Position numbers and translations under genes: made by a program. 64,000 nt of DNA. Origin: Bradyrhizobium sp. dw_411. GTDB lineage: Bacteria > Pseudomonadota > Alphaproteobacteria > Rhizobiales > Xanthobacteraceae. Positions 54,197 to 63,323 of the stretch are shown piece by piece. Position 1 is the first letter of the stretch; the number at the start of each line of letters is the position of its first letter. The notes beneath the pieces are model-generated. The model did not search any database and had not been told where the DNA came from. It was given only the letters and a program-made list of their open reading frames with translations. The DNA lies in NCBI RefSeq assembly GCF_018449695.1, contig NZ_JAAVUY010000001.1:372001-436000 (forward strand), given 5' to 3'.

Positions 54197-55261
54197 ATGA
54201 AAATCACCCGTCGCCGTGTTCTCGGGTTCCTCGCCGGTGCCGCCACCGTCATAGGCCTCCCGTCCTTCTGGATGTATCGCATGAAAACCTATGCCGGGCC
54301 GCCGTCCGATCACTTCGACGGAACGCACTTCTTCGATCCCGACGGTTCGCCGCCAAAATCGCTTGGCGAGGTGCTGCGCTGGCAGTTCGGCCGCGACCGG
54401 CAACGTCTGGCATGGCCCGAATGGGTGCCGAGCCCCTATGCCGATACGCCGCCGCCGCGCGTCGACGGCGACAAGGTGCGGTTGTCGTTCGTCGGCCACG
54501 CGAGTTGGCTGATCCAGACTTCGGGGCTGAATATCCTGGTCGACCCCGTCTGGTCGGAGCGCGTCTCGCCTTTCGCGTTCGCCGGACCGAAGCGCCACAA
54601 CGATCCCGGCATTGCGTTCGACAAGCTGCCGTCGATCGACATCGTGCTGGTGTCGCACGGCCATTACGACCATCTCGACGTTGTGACCCTGTCGAAGCTG
54701 GCGGCAAAGTTTTCGCCGCGCGTCGTCACCCCGCTCGGCAACGATGTCACGATGCGCGCATCCGACAGCGCGATCAAAGCCGAGGCGTTCGACTGGCATG
54801 ACCGCGTCGAACTCGGCAACAACATCGCGGTGACGCTGGTGCCGACGCGGCACTGGTCGGCGCGCGGTGTGTTCGATCGCAACAAGGCGCTGTGGGCGAG
54901 TTTTGTGCTGGAGACGCCGGCGGGCAAAATCTACATCGTCTGCGATTCCGGCTATGGCGAGGGCAAACACTTCCGGCGCGTTGCCGACGCGCATGGGCCG
55001 TTGCGGCTGGCGATCCTCCCCATCGGCGCCTATGAGCCGCGCTGGTTCATGAAGGATCAGCACATGAATCCGTCGGATGCCGTGCTGGCGTTGGCCGATT
55101 GTGGGGCGCAGCAGGCGCTGGCGCACCATAACGGCACCTTTCAACTGACCGACGAGCCGATCGACGCGCCGGTGATCGCGCTGGGTGTCGCGCTCGACGA
55201 AGCGAAGATTCCGCGCGAGCGGTTCGTCGCGCCGAAGCCGGGGCAGTTTTTCGAGATTTAG
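54197..55261 (+). CDS. MBL-fold hydrolase, NAPE-PLD/UlaG-like, exported
   Basis: A 354-residue metallo-beta-lactamase-fold enzyme. The N-terminus MKITRRRVLGFLAGAATVIG is a Tat-type signal with twin arginines. The catalytic domain begins with KVRLSFVGHASWLIQTSGLN and has the zinc motif LVSHGHYDHLD (HxHxDH, about residues 154-159), the later VPTRHWSARG His, the Asp in YIVCDSGYGE and the final His in ALAHHNGTF. The order matches the N-acyl-phosphatidylethanolamine phospholipase D-like branch, so a phospholipid diesterase is possible but unproven. It is convergent with the SIMPL gene, with a palindromic repeat in the gap. Confidence 0.88.
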   Translation: MKITRRRVLGFLAGAATVIGLPSFWMYRMKTYAGPPSDHFDGTHFFDPDGSPPKSLGEVLRWQFGRDRQRLAWPEWVPSPYADTPPPRVDGDKVRLSFVGHASWLIQTSGLNILVDPVWSERVSPFAFAGPKRHNDPGIAFDKLPSIDIVLVSHGHYDHLDVVTLSKLAAKFSPRVVTPLGNDVTMRASDSAIKAEAFDWHDRVELGNNIAVTLVPTRHWSARGVFDRNKALWASFVLETPAGKIYIVCDSGYGEGKHFRRVADAHGPLRLAILPIGAYEPRWFMKDQHMNPSDAVLALADCGAQQALAHHNGTFQLTDEPIDAPVIALGVALDEAKIPRERFVAPKPGQFFEI

Positions 55262-55263
55262 GG

Positions 55264-55345
55264 CGTCATTGCGAGCGTAGCGAAGCAATCCATACTTTGC
55301 CGTGTCGCTGTGGATTGCTTCGTCGCTATGCTCCTCGCAATGACG
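55264..55345. repeat. Palindromic intergenic repeat with CGTCAT/ATGACG ends
   Basis: Outer arms CGTCATTGCGAG and CTCGCAATGACG, inner arms GAAGCAATCCA and TGGATTGCTTC. An 82-base nested cruciform between convergent genes, beginning three bases after the MBL stop. Confidence 0.8.
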
Positions 55346-55346
55346 A

Positions 55347-56060
55347 TCATTGCTCCGGCTTGATCGCCCAGGACACACTTACCGTGACCCCGATCGTCTC
55401 TTCGCCCTGCGCTACCGGCGCCGAGGCGGCCATCGGCGCTGCCAGTTTGCGAAATTGCATCGGGGCGGGCGAGCCTTCTTCCGAAATGCTGATCGGCGCG
55501 CCAAGCGTGACGCCGGCGGCCTTGGCATAAATCTCGGCCTTGCGGCGCGCATCGGCGATGGCCTTTTCGCGGGCCTCATCGAGCAGTTTCGAGGCCTGCG
55601 ACACCATGAAATTGATGCCGCCGATATCATTGGCGCCGGCGCCGACCAGCGTGTCGATCACGCCAGCCACTTTCGTGACGTCGCGCAGCCGGATGGTCAC
55701 CCGGTTGCTGGCGCGATAGCCGACGATCACAGCGGGACCGCTGGTGCGGTTCGGCGCGCTTTGCGGCTGCAGCGACAGCCGCGAGGTCTGGAAATCCTTC
55801 TCGTCGATCCCGGCGCCCTTCAGCGCCAGCAGCACCTTGCCCATCGCCGCGTTGTTGGTGTCCGAGGCTTCGCGCGCGGTCTTCGCCTCCGTCGTAACGC
55901 CGCCGTCGATCTGCGCCAGATCCGGGGGCACCGACAGGGTGGCTTCGCCGGTGACGGAGATCATCGCCGGAAGCGCGGTCTGCGCCAACGCAGGTGCTGT
56001 GAGCAGCAGGCCTGCGATGATTGAAGTCGCGAAGAAACCGCGATGTTTCATCTGTCTCAC
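55347..56060 (-). CDS. SIMPL domain (DUF541) exported protein
   Basis: A 237-residue exported protein of the SIMPL/DUF541 family (periplasmic or outer-membrane immunogenic proteins such as BP26). Signal peptide residues 1-26 (FFATSIIAGLLLTAPALAQ). The domain runs from ISVTGEATLSVPPDLAQIDG to the end and includes the typical SLQPQ and IVGYRASNRVTIRLRD segments and the helix EAREKAIADARRKAEIYAKA. The ATG overlaps the stop of the upstream GyrI-like gene by four bases (ATGA), so the two exported proteins are made together. Role unknown. Confidence 0.92.
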   Translation of the reverse strand: MRQMKHRGFFATSIIAGLLLTAPALAQTALPAMISVTGEATLSVPPDLAQIDGGVTTEAKTAREASDTNNAAMGKVLLALKGAGIDEKDFQTSRLSLQPQSAPNRTSGPAVIVGYRASNRVTIRLRDVTKVAGVIDTLVGAGANDIGGINFMVSQASKLLDEAREKAIADARRKAEIYAKAAGVTLGAPISISEEGSPAPMQFRKLAAPMAASAPVAQGEETIGVTVSVSWAIKPEQ

Positions 56061-56761
56061 TTCAGCGGCACATAGACGTTGATTACCAGCTTGTCCTCCG
56101 CCGTCTTCAGCGGGTCGGTGATGTATTCCTCGATAAAAGTATCCTTGGCTTCGAGCTTCTTGTCGTCGAGGTGATTGGTGATCGCCTCATAGGTGTTGTC
56201 CATATTGTCGTAGGAGCCGCGATGGACAAACTTCAATGCCTTGCCCTCGGGCGATTTGCCCATGCTCATCACCTTGGTCAGGTTCTTCGGCTCCTGATCG
56301 ACCGGAATTTCCGCCAGATAGGTGAAGCCGGTATCGTCGGTAGACGTATAGACGATCATGAAATTGCCGGCGGGCTTGATGCCCTGTTTGTCGAGCAATG
56401 ACGACAGCGTCTTGAGGGACTCGACGAGGGTATCGAATGCGGAATCCCAGTTGGCGTTGCCCTTGGCGATGACGACCGTTTTCGGAGCCAGCGTGATTTG
56501 CTCGCCGAACGGATCGGCGGTTTGGACCGGCGCAGGGCTTGGGGGCGGTGTTGCCGGTGCTTCGGCGGCCGGAGCGGGTGCAGGGGTAGGCACGGGGCTC
56601 GGCGTCGCACTCGGTACTGGAGCCGGTGTCGCCGGGGTGCTCGCGGCGGGAGGCGATGCAGCCGGCGGCGATTGCGCTATTGCCGCACTCAGCCCCAGTG
56701 AAATCGCGGCTGCCGAGACCAGCGCGACCATGGCAAGGCGGCAAAAGCGGGGGAAGTTCAT
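56057..56761 (-). CDS. Exported GyrI-like (SOUL/effector-binding fold) domain protein
   Basis: A 234-residue exported protein. Signal peptide residues 1-29 (MVALVSAAAISLGLSAAIAQ), then a Pro/Ala/Ser-rich linker to about residue 80, and a C-terminal GyrI-like domain (VVIAKGNANWDSAFDTLVES, FMIVYTSTDDTGFTYLAEIP and LVINVYVPLK at the end). GyrI-like domains usually sense small molecules inside the cell; an exported one on a Pro-rich stalk is less common. It is translationally coupled to the SIMPL protein downstream. Ligand unknown. Confidence 0.85.
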   Translation of the reverse strand: MNFPRFCRLAMVALVSAAAISLGLSAAIAQSPPAASPPAASTPATPAPVPSATPSPVPTPAPAPAAEAPATPPPSPAPVQTADPFGEQITLAPKTVVIAKGNANWDSAFDTLVESLKTLSSLLDKQGIKPAGNFMIVYTSTDDTGFTYLAEIPVDQEPKNLTKVMSMGKSPEGKALKFVHRGSYDNMDNTYEAITNHLDDKKLEAKDTFIEEYITDPLKTAEDKLVINVYVPLK

Positions 56762-57007
56762 TCGGTATTCTCCTTGGCCGTGATCAGCGGTCGCGCCCCG
56801 CCCGGATATCCCGGTTGACGTCGGCGAAGCAATGCCACGTTAACACGCAGGGGCGGTTTTCGTCCCATGACAGATATTTCATAGCCGCCCTCATCCGATG
56901 AGTGGCCCGACACAGTTTGGCCGCACTGGCCAATCCGCCGTCATTCGCCATATAAGACGGGCACAGATCGGGAAATTCCAAGCCTGTAAACTTGAAGCCA
57001 GGAAATT

Positions 57008-57880
57008 ATGAGCGCGCTCGCCAACCATAGCTTTGCCAAGATGAACGGCATCGGCAACGAGATCGTCGTGGTCGATCTGCGCGATCAGCCCGCCGCCGTC
57101 ACGGCAGAAGAAGCGCGTGCGGTGGCTTCTCCGGCGGGCGTGCCTTACGACCAGTTGATGGTACTGCAGCCGCCGCGTTTGGCCGGCACGGAAGCCTTCA
57201 TCCGCATTTATAATAATGATGGCTCCGAAGCGGGCGCTTGCGGCAACGGCATGCGCTGCGTGGTGCGCCGGCTGTTCGAGAAGACCGGCCAGACCGCCGT
57301 GACGTTCGAGACCAAGGCCGGTCTTTTGAATTGCTGGCAGGGCCCATCAGCCGATCTCTATACCGTCGACATGGGGCCGCCGAAGTTCGGCTGGCAGGAT
57401 ATTCCACTCGCGGAAGAGTTTCGCGACACGCGCTCGATCGAATTGCAGATCGGTCCAATCGATGCGCCGATCCTGCATACACCGTCCGTGGTCAGCATGG
57501 GCAATCCGCATGCGATCTTCTGGGTCGACGACGTCAACGCCTACGATCTCGGACGTTTCGGGCCGTTACTCGAAAATCATCCGATCTTCCCGGAGCGTGC
57601 CAACATCACGCTGGCGCATATCGTCGATCGCGATCATATCACGATCCGCACATGGGAGCGCGGCGCGGGTCTGACCAGGGCTTGCGGCTCGGCGGCCTGC
57701 GCGACGGCGGTCGCCGCGGCCCGGCTGCGGCGCGCCAATCGCGTCGTGCAAATCACGCTGCCCGGCGGCGACCTCTCGATCGAATGGCGCGAGCGCGACG
57801 ACCATGTGCTGATGACCGGCACGGCCGATTTCGAATATGAGGGGCGTTTCGATCCCGCGTTGTTTGCGTCCGTCGCTTAA
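57008..57880 (+). CDS. dapF: Diaminopimelate epimerase
   Basis: Converts LL- to meso-diaminopimelate for lysine and peptidoglycan, cytoplasmic. The 290-residue protein has both active-site cysteines: [12 protein letters not shown] (about residue 79) and [17 protein letters not shown] (about residue 224). The start region [19 protein letters not shown] is the family N-terminus. AGGAAATT precedes the ATG at 57008. It is followed by mtaB after three bases, a conserved alphaproteobacterial pair. The 246-base gap upstream is divergent with the GyrI-like gene. Confidence 0.98.
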   Translation: MSALANHSFAKMNGIGNEIVVVDLRDQPAAVTAEEARAVASPAGVPYDQLMVLQPPRLAGTEAFIRIYNNDGSEAGACGNGMRCVVRRLFEKTGQTAVTFETKAGLLNCWQGPSADLYTVDMGPPKFGWQDIPLAEEFRDTRSIELQIGPIDAPILHTPSVVSMGNPHAIFWVDDVNAYDLGRFGPLLENHPIFPERANITLAHIVDRDHITIRTWERGAGLTRACGSAACATAVAAARLRRANRVVQITLPGGDLSIEWRERDDHVLMTGTADFEYEGRFDPALFASVA

Positions 57881-57883
57881 ATC

Positions 57884-59152
57884 ATGAGCGTCGACGTCAT
57901 CACCTTCGGCTGCCGGCTCAATGCCTTCGAATCCGAGGTGATCGCGCTTGAGGCAGAGCGCGCGGGGCTGACTGAGACCATCGTCATCAATAGCTGTGCG
58001 GTCACCAACGAGGCGGTGGCGCAGGCACGGCAATCGATCCGGAGGCTGAAACGCGAGCGGCCGGAAGCACGCATTGTCGTCACCGGCTGTGCGGCGCAGA
58101 CGCAAGCCGACATGTTCGCTGATATGGCCGAGGTCGATCGGGTCGTCGGCAATGACGACAAGATGCGCGGCAGCGCGTGGCGCGATGCGCGCTCGGCGTT
58201 CGACGCCTTGCCATTCGGTATTTCTACCAGCGAAAAGATAGCGGTCGCCGATATCATGGCGGTGAAGGAGATGGCGCCGCATCTCCTCGAGGGCTTCCAG
58301 AGCGGCCTGCCGCGGGTGTTCGTGCAGGTCCAGAACGGCTGCGACCATCGCTGCACCTTCTGCATCATTCCCTATGGCCGCGGCAATTCGCGATCGGTGC
58401 CGATGGGCGCGGTGGTCGATCAGGTTCGCGCGCTGGTCGCGCGCGGCCATACCGAGATCGTGTTGACCGGCGTGGACTTGACCAGCTATGGCGCCGATCT
58501 GCCGGGCACGCCGAAACTGGGTCTGCTGACCAGGCAAATCTTGCGGCATGTGCCGGAATTGAAGCGCTTGCGAATCTCGTCGATCGATCAGGTCGAGGTC
58601 GACAGGGATTTGCTCGACGTGATCGCGGATGACGAACGCCTGATGCCGCATCTGCATCTGTCGCTGCAGTCAGGCGATGACATGATCCTCAAGCGGATGA
58701 AACGGCGGCATTCGCGCGCCGACGCGATCGAGTTCTGCGCGCAGGTGCGGCGGTTGCGGCCGGACATCGCACTCGGCGCCGATATCATCGCGGGCTTCCC
58801 GACCGAAACCGAAGACATGTTCGCGCGCTCGCAGGATCTGGTCGAAGAATGCGGCCTGACCTTCCTGCATGTGTTTCCCTACTCGAAGCGCCCGGGCACT
58901 CCCGCGTCACGGATGCCGCAGGTACCGGGCGACAAGATCAAGGAACGTGCCCGGCGCTTGCGCGCTGTGGGCGAGGCCGCGCTGCAGAAGCGACTGGCTT
59001 CAGAGATCGGTACTACGCGCCATGTGCTGATCGAGAGCGCAACGCAAGGCCGCACCGAACATTTCCTGCCGGTGGCGATCAGTGGCGAGACACCGGGTGC
59101 AGTGCGGGCGCTGACGATTGCGGGCGATGATGGGGCGCGGTTGAGGGTGTGA
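57884..59152 (+). CDS. mtaB: tRNA threonylcarbamoyladenosine methylthiotransferase MtaB
   Basis: Radical-SAM methylthiotransferase that converts t6A37 to ms2t6A37 in tRNAs. The 422-residue protein has the UPF0004 domain with its three cysteines (TFGCRLNAFES, NSCAVTNEA, VTGCAAQTQ), the radical-SAM cluster NGCDHRCTFCIIPYGRG (about residues 148-164) and a C-terminal TRAM-like domain (TRHVLIESATQGRTEHFLPV). The order is that of MtaB/YqeV rather than MiaB. It follows dapF by three bases and is followed by a long palindromic repeat. Confidence 0.96.
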   Translation: MSVDVITFGCRLNAFESEVIALEAERAGLTETIVINSCAVTNEAVAQARQSIRRLKRERPEARIVVTGCAAQTQADMFADMAEVDRVVGNDDKMRGSAWRDARSAFDALPFGISTSEKIAVADIMAVKEMAPHLLEGFQSGLPRVFVQVQNGCDHRCTFCIIPYGRGNSRSVPMGAVVDQVRALVARGHTEIVLTGVDLTSYGADLPGTPKLGLLTRQILRHVPELKRLRISSIDQVEVDRDLLDVIADDERLMPHLHLSLQSGDDMILKRMKRRHSRADAIEFCAQVRRLRPDIALGADIIAGFPTETEDMFARSQDLVEECGLTFLHVFPYSKRPGTPASRMPQVPGDKIKERARRLRAVGEAALQKRLASEIGTTRHVLIESATQGRTEHFLPVAISGETPGAVRALTIAGDDGARLRV

Positions 59153-59160
59153 GTTCTTTC

Positions 59161-59288
59161 TTCTCCCCTTGTGGGAGAAGGTGGCGCGAAGCGAAGCCGG
59201 ATGAGGGGTCTGCGTCCGTGGAAAGAACCCCTCACCCGTCTCGCATCTGACGATGCGAGCCACCCTCTCCCACAAGGGGAGAGGGGAA
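59161..59288. repeat. Large palindromic repeat (TTCTCCCCTTGTGGGA type), copy 2
   Basis: A 128-base element between convergent genes mtaB and the pseudouridine synthase. The right half (ACCCCTCACCCGTCTCGCAT onward) is the same as in 43617-43748. The left inner hairpin is instead GGCGCGAAGCGAAGCC-like, so the left half is the variable part. Confidence 0.85.
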
Positions 59289-59298
59289 AAGGATTCGC

Positions 59299-60024
59299 TT
59301 ATTCTTCCCCATTCCACCCGCAGGCCCGCAACCGCTCCTGCAGATGCGCGGGCGCTGGCGCGGTTACCTTCACCGGGTCTTTATTACGGGAAATCGGGAT
59401 CACGATCTCGCGAGAATGCAGATGCAAGGTCGGCTCGCCGAAGCGTGGGCCATTGCCGTAGATATTGTCGCCGACAATCGGCCAGCCCATCGAAGCCGAA
59501 TGGACGCGCAATTGATGGGTGCGGCCGGTGACGGGTTCGAGCGCGAGCCAGGCGAGGCCGTCGCCGCGGCCGCGCACCTTCCAGTTGGTGACGGCTTTCT
59601 GGCCTTCCGGGTCCGGTTTCTGCCACCAGCCGCGCTCGGCGTTGAGGCGGCCGAGCGGCATGTCGATGGTGCCTTCGTCCTCGGCAGGTCCGCCTTCGAC
59701 CACCGCCCAATAGGTTTTGGAAATTTTGCCATGTTTGAACAAAAGGCCCAGCGACGCGGTCGCCTTGCGATGGCGTCCCAGCACGAGACAGCCGGAGGTA
59801 TCGCGGTCGAGCCGATGGGCCAGCACCGGCGGACGCGGCAGGCCAAATCGCAGTGCGTCGAACGAGGATTCCAGGTTGGCGCCGCCCTTGGGGCCGCGAT
59901 GTACGGGTAACCCCGCCGGCTTGTCGATCACCAGCATCAGCCCGTCACGATGGAGCACGCGGGCCTGAATTTCTTCAGCCGTCAGTTCCGCAACATCCCT
60001 CGATCGGTCAAGACTTTCGCTCAT
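59299..60024 (-). CDS. RluA family pseudouridine synthase
   Basis: A 241-residue pseudouridine synthase acting on rRNA or tRNA. The catalytic motif is LAHRLDRDTSGCLVLGRHRK (Asp in HRLDRDTSG near residue 73). LMLVIDKPAGLPVHRG precedes it, and WLALEPVTGRTHQLRVHSA is the RNA-contact segment of the RluA group. No S4 domain is present at the N-terminus. Target unknown. It is divergent from ftsY, with 28 bases between the starts, so their promoters overlap. Confidence 0.93.
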   Translation of the reverse strand: MSESLDRSRDVAELTAEEIQARVLHRDGLMLVIDKPAGLPVHRGPKGGANLESSFDALRFGLPRPPVLAHRLDRDTSGCLVLGRHRKATASLGLLFKHGKISKTYWAVVEGGPAEDEGTIDMPLGRLNAERGWWQKPDPEGQKAVTNWKVRGRGDGLAWLALEPVTGRTHQLRVHSASMGWPIVGDNIYGNGPRFGEPTLHLHSREIVIPISRNKDPVKVTAPAPAHLQERLRACGWNGEE

Positions 60025-60052
60025 GCCGCGAAACCGCTAACACACCCCCAAC

Positions 60053-60997
60053 ATGAGCGATACCACCCCGGAAAAGACCAAACAGAGCTGGTGGCGGCGG
60101 CTGTCCAGCGGGCTCAAGCGGACCTCGAGTTCGCTTGGCACCGCCGTGGCCGATCTCGTCACCAAGCGCAAGCTCGACCGCGCGATGCTCGAGGATATCG
60201 AGGACGTGCTGCTGCGCGCCGATCTGGGAACCGAGGTGGCGGCGCGGATCGCTGCAGCCGTGGGCACCGGGCGCTACGACAAGGCGATTTCGGCGGACGA
60301 CGTGAAATCGGTGGTCGCGACCGAGGTTGAGAAAGTTTTGGGCCCGGTCGCAAAACCGCTGGAGATCGATGCGGCGCAGAAGCCGTTTGTGATCCTGGTG
60401 GTCGGCGTCAACGGCTCCGGCAAGACCACGACCATTGGCAAGCTTGCGGCGAAGCTTTCAGCCGAAGGCCGCAAGGTGATGCTGGCCGCCGGCGACACCT
60501 TTCGCGCGGCCGCGATCGAGCAATTGAAGGTCTGGGGCGAGCGCACCAAATCGCCGGTCATTGCCGCCGCACAGGGATCGGATTCCGCGAGTCTTGCGTT
60601 CAATGCGTTGTCGGCGGCGCGCGAAAGCAAGATCGATGTGCTCCTGATCGATACTGCCGGCCGCCTTCAGAACAAGGCCGAGTTGATGAACGAGCTCGAA
60701 AAAGTGGTGCGCGTCATCAAGAAGATCGACGCGTCGGCGCCGCATGCTGTGCTGCTGGTGCTCGATGCCACAGTGGGACAAAATGCGCTGTCGCAAGTCG
60801 AGGCGTTTCATCGTACCGCAGGGGTGACGGGCTTGGTGATGACCAAGCTCGATGGCACCGCGCGTGGCGGCATCCTGGTGGCGCTCGCGGAAAAGCATAA
60901 ACTGCCGGTGCACTTCATCGGCGTCGGCGAAGGTATCGACGATCTCGCCCCGTTCACCGCGCGCGATTTCGCGCAGGCGATCGCGGGGATTGAATAG
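60053..60997 (+). CDS. ftsY: Signal recognition particle receptor FtsY
   Basis: SRP receptor GTPase that docks Ffh-ribosome complexes at the inner membrane. The 314-residue protein has the N domain and G domain with VVGVNGSGKTTTIGKLAAKL (G1), DTFRAAAIEQLKVWGERT, DTAGRLQNKAELMNELEK (G3) and MTKLDGTARGGILVALA (G4). It has only a short basic N-terminal lead (KTKQSWWRRLSSGLKR) instead of the long acidic A domain of E. coli, which is normal in alphaproteobacteria. It is divergent from the pseudouridine synthase gene and followed by a repeat before ispZ. Confidence 0.97.
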   Translation: MSDTTPEKTKQSWWRRLSSGLKRTSSSLGTAVADLVTKRKLDRAMLEDIEDVLLRADLGTEVAARIAAAVGTGRYDKAISADDVKSVVATEVEKVLGPVAKPLEIDAAQKPFVILVVGVNGSGKTTTIGKLAAKLSAEGRKVMLAAGDTFRAAAIEQLKVWGERTKSPVIAAAQGSDSASLAFNALSAARESKIDVLLIDTAGRLQNKAELMNELEKVVRVIKKIDASAPHAVLLVLDATVGQNALSQVEAFHRTAGVTGLVMTKLDGTARGGILVALAEKHKLPVHFIGVGEGIDDLAPFTARDFAQAIAGIE

Positions 60998-61001
60998 GCT
61001 T

Positions 61002-61097
61002 CATCCTTCGAGACGCGCGCCAGGGTGCGCTTCTCAGGATGAGGATAATGAACAGCCCTCATCCTGAGAAGGCGCGAAGCGCCGTCTCGAAGGATGG
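61002..61097. repeat. Head-to-head palindromic repeat pair (CATCCTTCGAGACG type), copy 2
   Basis: Left unit CATCCTTCGAGACG...CTCAGGATGAGG and right unit CCTCATCCTGAGAAGG...CGTCTCGAAGGATGG, inverted relative to each other. It begins just after the ftsY stop and ends 28 bases before the ispZ start. Confidence 0.82.
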
Positions 61098-61124
61098 CGG
61101 CACAACGAATTGACGGGTTTAATA

Positions 61125-61727
61125 ATGGACAAAACCACGCCGCATCCGCTGTTCAAGCTCGCGACCGAACTCGGCCCGCTGGTGGTGTTCTTTGTGGCGA
61201 ATGCCAAATTCCATCTGTTCGTCGCGACCGGGGCTTTCATGGTGGCGATCGTGGCCGCGATGATCGCGTCCTATGTGGTGACGCGGCATGTGCCGCTGAT
61301 GGCATTGGTCACAGGCGTGGTCGTTCTCGTGTTCGGGACGTTGACGCTGGTGCTGCACGACGAAACCTTCATCAAGGTCAAGCCGACCATCATCTATTGT
61401 CTGTTCGCAGGCGTTCTCGGCGGCGGTCTGTTGTTTGGCCGCTCGTTTATCGCGATCATGTTCGATCAGATGTTCAATCTGACCCCGCAAGGCTGGCGGG
61501 TGCTGACGCTGCGCTGGGCGCTGTTCTTTTTCGCGCTGGCGATTTTAAACGAGGTCGTCTGGCGCACCCAGAGCACGGATTTCTGGGTGAACTTCAAGGT
61601 GTTCGGCGTGACACCGCTGACAATGCTGTTTGCGATCACGCAGATGCCGCTGATCAAGCGCTACCATCTGGAGCCGGCGTCGCTGGAAACAAGCGAGGCC
61701 GAGGCGGGAGATGTGTCGAAGGGCTGA
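61125..61727 (+). CDS. ispZ: Intracellular septation protein A (YciB/IspZ)
   Basis: Integral membrane protein of the YciB family, linked to cell-envelope synthesis and septation. The 200-residue protein has five or six hydrophobic helices, beginning [20 protein letters not shown], with [20 protein letters not shown] near the end, both family features. The ATG at 61125 is used; the frame opens at 61110. It lies downstream of ftsY, the usual alphaproteobacterial order, and is convergent with ccmG. Confidence 0.95.
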   Translation: MDKTTPHPLFKLATELGPLVVFFVANAKFHLFVATGAFMVAIVAAMIASYVVTRHVPLMALVTGVVVLVFGTLTLVLHDETFIKVKPTIIYCLFAGVLGGGLLFGRSFIAIMFDQMFNLTPQGWRVLTLRWALFFFALAILNEVVWRTQSTDFWVNFKVFGVTPLTMLFAITQMPLIKRYHLEPASLETSEAEAGDVSKG

Positions 61728-61732
61728 GGGTC

Positions 61733-62329
61733 TCAGCTCCCCGCCAGCGCCTTGTCGATCTCGACCTTCAATACGGTGTTGATATTCTCAGGGGTGACCG
61801 GGCCGACCATCTTGTAGACGATGGTGCCCTGGCGTCCGACGATGAAGGTCTCCGGCACGCCGTAAACGCCCCATTCGATCGAGGCGCGGCCATTGCCGTC
61901 GACGCCGACAATGCCGAACGGATTGCCATAGCGGCCGAGGAAGCGCCGGGCGTTATCAGGCGCATCCTTGTAGTTGATGCCGACGATCTGCAGCCGTGTG
62001 TCCTTGCCGAGTTCGGTCAGCAGCGGCGCTTCATCGTGACAGGGCACGCACCATGATGCCCAGACATTGACGACACTGACCTTGCCCTTGAACACGGACG
62101 GGTCGAGTCCGGGAATGGGTGCGCCATTATTGGCAAGGCCGGTCAATGCCGGTAATGGAGTCTGCGGCGCCGGGCGGCCGATCAGCGCGGACGGAATACG
62201 CGAGGGGTCGGTATTGCCGAGCCGGAACCAGAAGATCGCAGCCAGCGTGGTGAAGGCGATCAGCGGCGCCGCCATCAGCCAGCGCGAGGTTCGCGGCGCG
62301 GTGTTTGGTGTGGTTGATGGTTCGCTCAT
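61733..62329 (-). CDS. ccmG: Thiol:disulfide interchange protein CcmG (DsbE)
   Basis: Membrane-anchored periplasmic thioredoxin that keeps apocytochrome c thiols reduced for haem attachment. The 198-residue protein has an N-terminal anchor ([19 protein letters not shown]) and a thioredoxin domain with [13 protein letters not shown] (the active CxxC, CVPC) and the cis-Pro segment [12 protein letters not shown]. The ATG overlaps the ccmD stop by four bases (ATGA). It is the last gene of the ccm group in the window. Confidence 0.97.
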   Translation of the reverse strand: MSEPSTTPNTAPRTSRWLMAAPLIAFTTLAAIFWFRLGNTDPSRIPSALIGRPAPQTPLPALTGLANNGAPIPGLDPSVFKGKVSVVNVWASWCVPCHDEAPLLTELGKDTRLQIVGINYKDAPDNARRFLGRYGNPFGIVGVDGNGRASIEWGVYGVPETFIVGRQGTIVYKMVGPVTPENINTVLKVEIDKALAGS

Positions 62330-62514
62330 CTGATGTCCATCGCGCTGCGCCCGGAGCGTCGGATAACGCCGCCGGCTTCAAGCTCGTGCAGGGTCTGCTT
62401 TTGGCGGCGATAATCGATCGCAATCCAGACGATCAGCAGCAGCACCACCGCCGTCACCAGCAGATAAGACGTCACGATAAAGGAAGCGTAGGGGCCAAGC
62501 GACATTGCGGTCAT
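62326..62514 (-). CDS. ccmD: Haem exporter protein CcmD
   Basis: Small membrane protein that helps the CcmABC haem export complex release holo-CcmE. The 62-residue protein has one transmembrane helix ([20 protein letters not shown]) and a charged tail ([20 protein letters not shown]), the usual CcmD pattern, where Tyr in the DYR motif is conserved. The ATG (62512-62514) overlaps the ccmC stop and the stop overlaps the ccmG start, both by four bases, which supports this frame among the several open ones here. Confidence 0.93.
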   Translation of the reverse strand: MTAMSLGPYASFIVTSYLLVTAVVLLLIVWIAIDYRRQKQTLHELEAGGVIRRSGRSAMDIR

Positions 62515-63251
62515 GCCGGCCGCTGGCTGGCTTGCGCCACTTGCATCATTTGCAGCGCTCGCACCCTGCGGCGCAGGATCTCGTTGCGCATCGCTGCCAG
62601 ATGCAGCGTGATGAACAGCAGCGAAAACGCCACCGCCATCACCAATAGCGGGATCAGGAAAGCACGGTCGAGCGTGCTGCCGCCGACCCGCATCACCGAT
62701 GCCGGCTGATGCAGCGTGTTCCACCAATCCACCGAAAATTTGATGATCGGCAGATTGATCGCGCCGACCAGCGTCAGGATGGCGGCGGCGCGCGCCGCGC
62801 GGGAAGGGTCTTCGACCGCGCGCCACAGCGCGATCAAGCCGAGATACATCAGGAACAAAATCAAAACCGACGTCAGCCGCGCATCCCACTCCCAATAGGT
62901 GCCCCACATCGGCCGGCCCCACAGCGAACCGGTGACCAGAGCGAGAAAGGTGAATGCGGCGCCAATGGGGGCTGCGGCCTTGGCCGCGACATCGGCCAGC
63001 GGATGCCGCCACACCAGCGTGCCCAACGCCGAGAGGCTCATCACGCCCCAGACGAACATCGACAGCCACGCATTCGGCACGTGGATGAACATGATCTTGA
63101 CGGTGGCGCCTTGTTGGTAGTCGTCGGGCGCCATCGCGGATTGATAGAGGCCGATCAGCAGCAGGATAGCGGTTGCCGCAGCAAGCCACGGCAACAGGCG
63201 CGTGGTTAGCGACAGGAACCTGGTCGGATTGGCAAGATCGATCAGCGTCAT
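62511..63251 (-). CDS. ccmC: Haem exporter protein CcmC
   Basis: Membrane protein that binds haem and loads it on CcmE in system I cytochrome c maturation. The 246-residue protein has six helices and the tryptophan-rich signature [20 protein letters not shown] that contacts haem, with the haem-ligand histidines expected in [13 protein letters not shown] and NTLHQPASV. Length is typical. It is coupled to ccmD by an ATGA overlap and lies downstream of ccmB. Confidence 0.97.
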   Translation of the reverse strand: MTLIDLANPTRFLSLTTRLLPWLAAATAILLLIGLYQSAMAPDDYQQGATVKIMFIHVPNAWLSMFVWGVMSLSALGTLVWRHPLADVAAKAAAPIGAAFTFLALVTGSLWGRPMWGTYWEWDARLTSVLILFLMYLGLIALWRAVEDPSRAARAAAILTLVGAINLPIIKFSVDWWNTLHQPASVMRVGGSTLDRAFLIPLLVMAVAFSLLFITLHLAAMRNEILRRRVRALQMMQVAQASQRPA

Positions 63252-63323
63252 GACATCCTGATAGTCATCGTTGCGGTCGCAGGCAATGCGGCACGGATTG
63301 CCTGATGCGAGATTTGATCATGG

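Noticed and set aside
57566..58657. 363-codon frame opposite dapF and mtaB
   Set aside because: Spans two real genes on the other strand and has no recognisable domain.
61094..62056. 320-codon plus-strand frame across ispZ and ccmG
   Set aside because: Out-of-frame shadow of ispZ continuing antisense through ccmG.
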